From: Microcoleus vaginatus WJT46-NPBG5
Lineage (GTDB): Bacteria; Cyanobacteriota; Cyanobacteriia; Cyanobacteriales; Oscillatoriaceae
Reading direction: 5' to 3'
NCBI GenBank assembly: GCA_019359355.1
Contig: JAHHHM010000005.1
Span: 1-64,000, forward strand
DNA length: 64,000 nucleotides
The position numbers and the translations under genes were made by a program. This document shows, one piece after another, positions 34,019 to 41,220 of the stretch. The first letter of the stretch is position 1, and each line of letters begins with the position of its first letter. The notes under the pieces are model-generated. The model was not told the DNA's origin. It was given only the letters and a program-made list of their open reading frames with translations, and did not search any database.

Positions 34019-34825
34019 ATGACTGTTTCTCAAATTCACCTTACTAAATCGGCTAACATAAAAACTCAGGTGCCAGCAGCTACTTTAGGCTCGGTCAATA
34101 CCAAAACAGAAGCCATCGTTGCCAAGAGAGTAGAGATGGTCTTCCAATCTGGACGGCAGCAGTTTAAAGCCCTCAAAGGAATTAACTTAGATATCCAGCG
34201 GGGCGATGTCCAACTGTTGATGGGTCCCTCAGGTTCGGGCAAGACAACTTTGCTGTCAATTTTAGCTGGGTTGCTGACGCCCTCTGCCGGCAGAGTTTAT
34301 CTTCTGGGAGAAGAAATTACCAGTATGTCTCGTGCTGAGCTAGCCCACTTCCGCTTGCACAATATTGGTTTTATTTTTCAGGGATTTAACTTATTTCCAG
34401 CCTTAACGGCAGCAGAGAATGTGGAAGTGGCGCTTAAAGTGAAAGGCGTTGGGGGCCGAAATCGGAAAAATCAAGCTCAAATACTGCTAGAACAGGTGGG
34501 GTTGGGCGACAAAGCGAAACTACTGCCTCGCGAACTGTCGGGTGGGCAAAAACAGCGAGTCGCGATCGCACGGGCATTAGCCGGCAGCCCTCAATTGATT
34601 ATGGCGGATGAACCCACTGCTGCCCTAGACTCGCAAAACGGGCACGCAGTCATTGAACTGTTGAGTCAGTTGGCGAAGGAAGGCGGCTGCACTGTGCTTA
34701 TGGTGACGCATGATCCCCGAATTATGGATATTGCGGATCGAGTCCTTTATGTAGAAGATGGAATCTTAAAAGGGTCTAGGGCAGAGACGCTAGGACTAGC
34801 TGAGGTTGCTGATCCTAGGAGTTAA
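34019..34825 (+). CDS. DevA-like ABC exporter ATPase
   Basis: 268 residues, with Walker A GPSGSGKTTLL, signature LSGGQKQRVAIARAL, Walker B LIMADEPTAALD and H-loop VMVTHDPR. This is the LolD/MacB-type ATPase class that partners FtsX-like permeases. The N-terminal 35 residues are extra and poorly conserved, so a later start is possible. It sits downstream of the DevC-like permease on the same strand with a 192-base gap and probably energises it. The missing third component (membrane fusion protein) may be encoded elsewhere. Confidence 0.9.
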   Translation: MTVSQIHLTKSANIKTQVPAATLGSVNTKTEAIVAKRVEMVFQSGRQQFKALKGINLDIQRGDVQLLMGPSGSGKTTLLSILAGLLTPSAGRVYLLGEEITSMSRAELAHFRLHNIGFIFQGFNLFPALTAAENVEVALKVKGVGGRNRKNQAQILLEQVGLGDKAKLLPRELSGGQKQRVAIARALAGSPQLIMADEPTAALDSQNGHAVIELLSQLAKEGGCTVLMVTHDPRIMDIADRVLYVEDGILKGSRAETLGLAEVADPRS

Positions 34826-34837
34826 GTTTCCTGGATA

Positions 34838-35059
34838 TTATTTCTTGCCTATTACTTGCTGCAGAACCGTTTGAGGAAGTTCAATTAGCTGCTGCCAAAG
34901 CTGCTGAGGGCCAATGCCGAAAGCTAGTTGCAAGACAAGAACAACGGCTGCAATTGAAACTGCTGTTTTGAGGGTGGTCTTCAGCAAGTTGATTAACGCA
35001 GTAAAAACCAGCCAAGACACAATTAGGGCAGCGAGTAGCGTGATTAAGTTGAGTGACAT
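34838..35059 (-). CDS. Small conserved two-span membrane protein
   Basis: 73 residues with two hydrophobic segments, LITLLAALIVSWLVFTALIN and VSIAAVVLVLQLAFGI, then a polar amphipathic end PQQLWQQLIELPQTVLQQV. I do not recognise the family; the balanced composition and the clean two-span layout support a real gene. It is convergent with the ATPase gene, the two stops being 12 bases apart. Function unknown. Confidence 0.65.
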   Translation of the reverse strand: MSLNLITLLAALIVSWLVFTALINLLKTTLKTAVSIAAVVLVLQLAFGIGPQQLWQQLIELPQTVLQQVIGKK

Positions 35060-35581
35060 AAGCGTGGTAGCATCCCTATTGAGACAACTGTAAAAACTGG
35101 GTTGGGCACTTTAAGAGGGCTTCAGTAGAAACGATGGATTCTACGGGAAGTCAGGGAAGTCATCATTTTTGTAGGCATTGGGATACACCTTGTGATTGCT
35201 ATTTGCCGACGCCGGCTGTCTTGCGCTACTCAGCCGGCGAGTTTGAGCAAAGTCAGATTGTCAGAGTTTTCAAGCTAGTTACTTGCGTTTGCTTCTTAAT
35301 AACACCTTAGTCGCCCGCATCGTTTCTTGCGCCGGCAACTGGTTAGCTTAGTTAACTGGCTTTTTTCGCTTATCCTAAATTTAAAAGCAAGCCGACTTAT
35401 AACTCGCTCTAGTTTTTTAAATGAGTTGCTCGTTTCTGCTAATTTCAAGCAACTTTTTAGGGCAAATTGTCTGTTGATGCCTGGATTCTTCCTTAAAATA
35501 CCGAAACCAAATTTTGGGAAACCAGATTTTCCGACTGATTGAGACACTCAACTCTATTATATCTTTAATTCTTGAGCCGGC
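35060..35581. other. Intergenic region between small membrane protein and Uma2 gene
   Basis: About 520 bases. Two open frames of similar length on opposite strands (35296-35547 minus, 35327-35542 plus) overlap almost fully and neither has a recognisable domain, so neither is called. A 7-base inverted repeat GCCGGCT/AGCCGGC is at 35211-35217 and 35232-35238. The promoter of the 34838-35059 gene should lie at the left end. Confidence 0.4.
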
Positions 35582-36247
35582 TCACTGCTGTAATTGCTCC
35601 CTCACCCAAGCTCGAAATGCTCTGATTGCCGCACTTCTACCTGCGGTTTTACTCATCTCAAGATACTGAGGAATGACTTCAGTCATGGAGAATTCTGGAA
35701 AATTTGGGCTAATATTGGATTCAACATATTTTCCATTTTGTAACAGATAGATTTGCAGTAATTGCCCATCATAGATCCAAAGCTCAGGGACACCTAAAGC
35801 CTGGTAAATGTTAAAGCCGGTTTTGCTGGTATTATCTACTTCAATTGCTAAATCAGGCGGGGGATCTTCATTTAAATCCAACGCCATCTTTCCTCGCACA
35901 GCCGGTTCATTTTGAATGTAGAAACTATCGTCTGGCTCTACACCACTCTGCATATCTTGACGTTTGAAGGTAGTCGAACAAAAATTCTCGCAATCTATGC
36001 TGAATTCTTCAAGGAGAACTTTAACAAAGTCACCGATTATTCCTTTCGCTCTTTCATGTTTTGGTAGAGGCATCCTAATTTCCAAGGTTCCATTATCATA
36101 GGCAAGTCGAGCGGCGTAACCTTCTCCCAGAGAGGTGAGGATGTTTTCAAACATCTCCCAAGAAATGTTTTTCAATTCCACTCTATTGCCGGGAGGGACA
36201 ATTAGCTGCTTCAGTTCAAAGACTGCCGGCTTCGTTTCAGCTTTCAT
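35582..36247 (-). CDS. Uma2-family (DUF820) restriction-endonuclease-fold protein
   Basis: 221 residues of the Uma2/DUF820 family, which is greatly expanded in cyanobacteria and has a PD-(D/E)xK nuclease fold. Seen here are the N-terminal ISWEMFENILTSLGEG, the family segment GTLEIRMPLPKHE, GVEPDDSFYI, and the core PPPDLAIEVDNTSKTGFNIY with candidate catalytic acidic residues (D and E), then GVPELWIYDG. Biological role is not established; these genes often behave like mobile selfish nucleases or orphans. It lies 36 bases downstream of dxr on the same strand. Confidence 0.85.
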   Translation of the reverse strand: MKAETKPAVFELKQLIVPPGNRVELKNISWEMFENILTSLGEGYAARLAYDNGTLEIRMPLPKHERAKGIIGDFVKVLLEEFSIDCENFCSTTFKRQDMQSGVEPDDSFYIQNEPAVRGKMALDLNEDPPPDLAIEVDNTSKTGFNIYQALGVPELWIYDGQLLQIYLLQNGKYVESNISPNFPEFSMTEVIPQYLEMSKTAGRSAAIRAFRAWVREQLQQ

Positions 36248-36283
36248 TTAGTTTTTACCTGAAAGATGGGGGCTTACTTCATT

Positions 36284-37480
36284 TTATCGCAGGGAAATTA
36301 GACGTTCCCTCCCATCAAGTTTTTCACTCGCCGCTAGAACTTCTTGCCGCGCCCACCGATCTGCTGCCAGGATATCATCAAGAGAAGGGGTTTCAGAGTT
36401 ATCTGCTTGATGTTTATCGCAGGCATCTTCAATTAAGCGAGGAATGTCTAAGAATTGAATTTTTTCATCTAAAAATAGGGCAACCGCCTGCTCATTCGCG
36501 GCATTTAAGACAGCCGGCATGGAACCACCGGCACGACCGGCATTATAAGCAAGCTGCATACAAGGATACTTTTGATGATCTGGTTCACGGAAAGTTAAAT
36601 CGCCGGCTTTAACTAAATCTAGCTGTTCCCAATCGGTATAAATTCGCTCTGGCCAAGATAAGGCATATAGCAAGGGTAAACGCATATCCGGCCAACCTAA
36701 TTGCGCTAAAACTGAGGTATCTTGCAGCTCAATTAAGGAGTGAATAATGCTTTGGGGATGAATCACAATGTCGATGCGGTCGTAATCTAAACCGAAGAGA
36801 TAATGCGCTTCAATGACTTCTAAACCTTTATTCATTAAAGTGGCAGAATCGACGGTGATTTTGCGACCCATTGACCAGTTAGGATGTTTGAGGGCATCGG
36901 CAACGGTGACTTGTGACAGTTTCTCCACCGGCCAATCGCGGAAGGCACCCCCAGAGGCGGTTAGCAGAATGCGCCGCAAGCCACCGGCAGGGACGCCTTG
37001 GAGGCACTGAAAGATGGCAGAATGTTCAGAATCCGCCGGCAGCAGTTTGACGCCGTGTTTCTCGACGAGAGGGTTGACAACCGGCCCGCCGGCAATCAAT
37101 GTTTCTTTATTCGCTAAGGCAATATCTTTGCCGGCTTCGATGGCGGCAATCGTTGGCAACAAGCCGGCGCAACCGACAATGCCGGTGACAACGGCTTCGG
37201 CATCTCCATATCGGGCAACTTCTATTACACCGGCTTCCCCAGCTAGCAGGATCGGTTGGGGATCGATGTCTGCGATCGCTGCTTTCAGTTCGGCTAATTT
37301 GTCTTCGTCACAAATGGCAACGATTGCCGGTTTAAACTGGCGGATCTGCTGCGCCAGCATCTCCACATTGCGTCCTGCTGCCAATCCCACAATGCGAAAC
37401 TGCTCAGGGTATTGAGCGACAATATCTAAGGTTTGAGTGCCGATAGAGCCGGTGGAGCCGAGGAGAGTAATCGCTTTCAC
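36284..37480 (-). CDS. dxr: 1-deoxy-D-xylulose 5-phosphate reductoisomerase
   Basis: The second step of the MEP pathway: NADPH-dependent rearrangement and reduction of DXP to MEP, the target of fosmidomycin. 398 residues, normal length. The NADPH-binding [12 protein letters not shown] is at 8-19. The metal and substrate site is in [17 protein letters not shown] and [11 protein letters not shown], followed by [20 protein letters not shown] (family signature, 20 residues). [16 protein letters not shown] is also typical. It may be cotranscribed with the downstream Uma2 gene. Confidence 0.97.
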   Translation of the reverse strand: MKAITLLGSTGSIGTQTLDIVAQYPEQFRIVGLAAGRNVEMLAQQIRQFKPAIVAICDEDKLAELKAAIADIDPQPILLAGEAGVIEVARYGDAEAVVTGIVGCAGLLPTIAAIEAGKDIALANKETLIAGGPVVNPLVEKHGVKLLPADSEHSAIFQCLQGVPAGGLRRILLTASGGAFRDWPVEKLSQVTVADALKHPNWSMGRKITVDSATLMNKGLEVIEAHYLFGLDYDRIDIVIHPQSIIHSLIELQDTSVLAQLGWPDMRLPLLYALSWPERIYTDWEQLDLVKAGDLTFREPDHQKYPCMQLAYNAGRAGGSMPAVLNAANEQAVALFLDEKIQFLDIPRLIEDACDKHQADNSETPSLDDILAADRWARQEVLAASEKLDGRERLISLR

Positions 37481-37606
37481 AATTGTTTAACATTTATAGG
37501 GCAACTCCACTATAAACAAGGACGGGATCGCTGATATAGAGAGGAGGGGTTCACTTGTGGAAAAAGTGGGCATGGGGCATGGGGGATGGGGCATGGTTAA
37601 TTAATT

Positions 37607-39103
37607 ATGTTGAGTCACAATATTCGCAGCTTTGTCTTGACAAATATTAAAAATAATGCAATTCATTGGATTGCCGGCGCGGCTGCGGTGATTTTTTTTG
37701 CTTGCAGCAGTTTGCGACACGCTTTATTTCAATCTGGCGCGTTTGATTTGGGAATTTTTGATCAAGCGGTTTATCTGATTAGCCAGGGAAAGCCGGCAAT
37801 TTCTTCGTTGATCGGGTTTCACATTCTTGGCGATCATGCCGCTTTAATTCTTTACCCACTGGCTTTGCTGTACAAAATTTATGCCAATGTACACTGGTTA
37901 CTTGCTGTACAAGCCGTTGCCTTGGCATTGGGTGTTTTGCCGGCATGGCAACTTGCCAAGTTAGCTGGGTTGCAGGAGAAGCCGGCGTTGGCGATGGCAG
38001 GGGTTTATCTTCTTTACCCGCTGGTTTTTAATCTCAATTTGTTTGATTTTCACCCAGAAGTTATTGCATTGCCGGCACTTTTATGGGCAATTTTAGCAGC
38101 GCGACAGAATCAAATTGGATGGTTTTGTTTAGCAATTGCCTTAGTTTTAAGTTGCAAAGCGGTTTTGGCGCTGACAGTTCTGGCGATGGGTTTCTGGCTA
38201 ATTTTTTTTGAGAAAAAGCGGTTATTTGGGACAATTGCCCTTGCTGTCGGTGTCGCTTGGTTTCTGATTGCCACACAATTTATTATTCCATTTTTTGGCA
38301 GCAATGCGGCATCTGTGGCACGTCATTTGCCGCGTTACAGTTATCTTGGAAATTCTGCGCCAGAAATGCTCAAGAATTTGCTGCTGCAGCCGGCACTGAT
38401 TTTAGGAAAAATCTTTTCCCTGGCAACCCTTGAATATTTAGCATTATTGGTAGTGCCGGTAATTTGGTGGTTGTCGCCGCAGCATCTCTCGCCGTTAGTG
38501 GGGGCAGTTCCTACATTGGGTTTAAATATTCTATCAGAAGCAGCAACGCAACGAAATTTAGTGCAGCAATATTCGCTGCCGGTGTTACCTTTTCTGCTGG
38601 TGGCAGTCATTTCTAACCTAGCTGCTAAGGAAAAAGATCCTCCCTTAGAAAGCGGAAAAAAGAATACTTTTTTATCGGTTATTCCTTTTCTTTCTTTTCT
38701 AGCAAGGCGACAGGGAAGTATCTTGCCGCTTATTTCGTGGTCATTTTTAGCATTTCTTGCATTAGCCAAGTACGGTTATTTTGGATCTATCTATCTCGAC
38801 TCTCTGGATACTTGGAAAGCAACGCGACAGGCAATTGCTCAAATTAAAACACGCGAAAGTGTTTTAACGACTCATGAAATTTCCCCGCATTTAAGTTGCC
38901 GGCAATTGATAAAATTTACCGATGCGAGTTCACCCCCGGCAAATTTAGCTGAATTTAAATATATTTTGCTAAATTTGCGAGATCCGGGCTGGAATAGTTC
39001 GCCAGAATTTGCTGCCGGCTTAGTCAATCAAATTAAAACTCAGCCAGAATTTAAACTGCATTATCAGCAAGATGATGTTTACCTTTTTATTCAAACAGAC
39101 TGA
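37607..39103 (+). CDS. DUF2079 multi-spanning membrane protein
   Basis: 498 residues with about ten membrane spans. The N-terminal part HALFQSGAFDLGIFDQAVYL, ISQGKPAISSLIGFHILGDHA and the FDFHPEV motif (residue about 150) are characteristic of DUF2079. I regard this as a distant GT-C-like membrane family, so glycosyl transfer is an inference from topology only. The soluble C-terminus is short. Simple GGGGCATG repeats at 37571-37595 precede it. Its stop codon abuts the stop of the small lipoprotein gene on the other strand without a gap. Confidence 0.8.
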   Translation: MLSHNIRSFVLTNIKNNAIHWIAGAAAVIFFACSSLRHALFQSGAFDLGIFDQAVYLISQGKPAISSLIGFHILGDHAALILYPLALLYKIYANVHWLLAVQAVALALGVLPAWQLAKLAGLQEKPALAMAGVYLLYPLVFNLNLFDFHPEVIALPALLWAILAARQNQIGWFCLAIALVLSCKAVLALTVLAMGFWLIFFEKKRLFGTIALAVGVAWFLIATQFIIPFFGSNAASVARHLPRYSYLGNSAPEMLKNLLLQPALILGKIFSLATLEYLALLVVPVIWWLSPQHLSPLVGAVPTLGLNILSEAATQRNLVQQYSLPVLPFLLVAVISNLAAKEKDPPLESGKKNTFLSVIPFLSFLARRQGSILPLISWSFLAFLALAKYGYFGSIYLDSLDTWKATRQAIAQIKTRESVLTTHEISPHLSCRQLIKFTDASSPPANLAEFKYILLNLRDPGWNSSPEFAAGLVNQIKTQPEFKLHYQQDDVYLFIQTD

Positions 39104-39325
39104 TTAAGGATTCTGCGTTTCCTCTCGCCTTTGGGTATCTTTTTCCTGTGCGTCATTCACTTTATTCTTCACTCTATTAATGGGAGTCAATCCAGGTGCC
39201 GGTGTTTCTGTTACCGTTGATGGAGAAGCCGGCGTACTTTGAGGTTGCGAAGAGTTAGAACAGCCGGTAAATAGAAATAACAGGAGACTGACTGTTGTCA
39301 AAGAAGCTACTTTTAGTTTTATCAT
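39104..39325 (-). CDS. Small predicted lipoprotein
   Basis: 73 residues. A signal peptide with a lipobox (VSLLLFLFTGC) gives a lipid-anchored Cys at about 22, then a Ser/Pro/Thr-rich linker (SQPQSTPASPSTVTETPAPG) and a charged helical end (NRVKNKVNDAQEKDTQRRE). I recognise no domain. The lipoprotein architecture supports a real gene, and the GC and codon use fit its neighbours. It converges base-to-base with the DUF2079 gene. Confidence 0.65.
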   Translation of the reverse strand: MIKLKVASLTTVSLLLFLFTGCSNSSQPQSTPASPSTVTETPAPGLTPINRVKNKVNDAQEKDTQRREETQNP

Positions 39326-39418
39326 TTTGAAAAAAACTCCAAAGTTGGATAAATACAGTTTTGTTTGACTCTAGTGTAGCTAAATCTCGGTGCCGGCAGC
39401 GAGATTTTCCCTAATAAA

Positions 39419-40795
39419 CTAAAAAATCATCCCTTCTAAAGCCGTTTGCAAGTCTTTCGTTAAACCGGCAACAGCAGATCGCCGGCTGGTTTTATAGGCA
39501 TCCCACCTATCCGTAACAGAAATCGGTTCACCCACCGTCAGTTGCACGCGTTGCTTACCTAACTTCGGGCGTCCAAAAGGATTGCCTCCCTGAATTCGAG
39601 TCATGACATCTCGCAAAAGTAAAGCGGTTTCAGCAAATCGTTCAACCGTGGGTTTTTCTTTCACATATTGCCCTGTTACCGCAACAAAACTTTCCGCGAG
39701 TCTCATGTGCCACATTCTCAAGTTGGCTTCTTCAGCAATACGATCGGCAAGTCCACGTTCCAAGAGAGATAATGTTTCAAAGTCCTTGATATCTTCTCGA
39801 TAAATTCGATCCCACCCGGCTTGTTCTAAGCGCCGACATCGATCAATTAAATTGCCTTTCTGCGATAAATTAAAATACTCTTCTGCAACTTGTAATGCAA
39901 CATCTAGCAAGGCATAAAGTCGAGTAGATAATTCTGCATTTTCGCTAATTTGAGGTAATTTTCGATGATAAAAATGGGTGTAAAATTCCTCCATCATCGC
40001 CAGTAAGTGCCCCCCTATCCGAATCAGTCGGCGGTAAAAATAACTTTGAATTTCAGATTTTGGATTTTCCTGGGATTCAGGAAGTTTTTCAAAAGCCGGC
40101 AACCCGCATTCTGTCTCTAACTGGCTCAACAATTTATCCACTGCATCCCAAGGTTCTTCAACGTAACGATATTGAATCCCCATTGGCACAATTAAAACTT
40201 GTTCAGATCGTCCAGCTTTTAATAAATCTTCCGCACACCAAAAGCCTAACTGAGCAATTCCAGGTTCTAAGGGACTGACGAGTTCATTATGACCGTTTGT
40301 CGCACCTTCTGGGGAGGCTGCCAATGGAAATTTACCGTCAACAAATAACTCACGCGCTGAACGCAATCCCAGGCGATCTATCTTACCTCGCTGGATGGGA
40401 GTACCCCCTAATCGAGAATATAACCAGCCTATTTGTTCCCCAGCCCACAGAGGAATTCCTCGGTCATAAATAAAGTGAAAATGGGTTGGATATTTTAAAG
40501 GAATACCTTTTTCTCTCGCGATTTGTGGCACTAGCTGCCACGTTAAGTATCCCAGGCAGTAAGGATCGTCGGTATTTGGGTGACGGAAGGCCAATAAAAA
40601 GCGGATTTTACCTTCTTGAAATTGCTGAAAAAGTTTGACTAATTCTGCGACATTATCGGCTTGAATATCAGTAATGGTTGTCTTCAATGGCAGCCACGCC
40701 GGCAGCAGTTTTTGACACCCCCACAAAATCAGGGGGTTAAGTGCCGGTGGGATAAATTCTAAAGCCGGTTGAGCGTGAATAATTTGATCTGGCAT
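39419..40795 (-). CDS. PlsC-like 1-acylglycerol-3-phosphate acyltransferase family protein
   Basis: 458 residues. The acyltransferase motif I, FRHPNTDDP, fits the H-x4-D pattern. Motif III is PEGATNGHNE (the EGxT/S-type stretch in family terms), with RGKIDRLGLRSARELF between them. A C-terminal half of about 200 residues, mostly helical (YRRLIRIGGHLLAMMEEFYT), extends well past the usual 200-250-residue PlsC. It probably esterifies a lysophospholipid or related lipid at the membrane, but the substrate is uncertain. The end (KRVQ/QRVQLTVGEPISVTDRW) resembles the same C-terminal strand seen in PlsC proteins. Confidence 0.8.
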   Translation of the reverse strand: MPDQIIHAQPALEFIPPALNPLILWGCQKLLPAWLPLKTTITDIQADNVAELVKLFQQFQEGKIRFLLAFRHPNTDDPYCLGYLTWQLVPQIAREKGIPLKYPTHFHFIYDRGIPLWAGEQIGWLYSRLGGTPIQRGKIDRLGLRSARELFVDGKFPLAASPEGATNGHNELVSPLEPGIAQLGFWCAEDLLKAGRSEQVLIVPMGIQYRYVEEPWDAVDKLLSQLETECGLPAFEKLPESQENPKSEIQSYFYRRLIRIGGHLLAMMEEFYTHFYHRKLPQISENAELSTRLYALLDVALQVAEEYFNLSQKGNLIDRCRRLEQAGWDRIYREDIKDFETLSLLERGLADRIAEEANLRMWHMRLAESFVAVTGQYVKEKPTVERFAETALLLRDVMTRIQGGNPFGRPKLGKQRVQLTVGEPISVTDRWDAYKTSRRSAVAGLTKDLQTALEGMIF

Positions 40796-41220
40796 CCGGT
40801 TTTGAAGGGCGTGCGTGTTAAATTTTGTCTGTACAAAAATTCTAAATTAATTTTTCAAAATTTTAGAGTTTTTTAAATATTAATTAATAAAATTTTTAAA
40901 CGTTTGCTGGAATAGGTGTTGTAAATTCCCGAAAGCTAGAAAATCTAAACCCTATTAAATCCAGATTTCAATTTGTTTGTACAACCTCAGTGGGTTCTTC
41001 ACAAACGTTTGAGCAACGATAGGCAAAATGCAAATTATTCAGTAAAATATAAGGATGAGTGCGCTTTGTGGTACAATCTTGCAACTGTATTGATCTAGCT
41101 GCGCTCACCACTGCTTTAGCTATGAAAATAGCCCTATAGCACTCTATCCAGCTCCGGGATCGCACCAGAGACGATTCTAGTTTTCAATTTGTTTGTACTT
41201 TGTATTTCGGATCATCACTT
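40796..41220. other. Intergenic region with a 17-base direct repeat
   Basis: 425 bases between divergent genes. The 17-base word TTTCAATTTGTTTGTAC occurs at 40966-40982 and again at 41182-41198, the second copy ending 22 bases before the ATG of the repeat-propeller gene. The 40850-40910 stretch is AT-rich. A 65-codon frame at 40968-41165 is rejected. The repeats could be regulator sites or duplication footprints. Confidence 0.5.

Noticed and set aside
35296-35547. Two fully overlapping open frames on opposite strands (83 and 71 codons)
   Set aside because: Neither has a domain or signal; this is chance open sequence in AT-rich DNA.
40968-41165. 65-codon open frame on the minus strand
   Set aside because: Lies in the promoter region of the repeat-propeller gene and contains the 17-base repeat; no family match.
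41200-41220. TTG start for the repeat-propeller gene
   Set aside because: The ATG at 41221 gives the natural first repeat and needs no rare start codon.
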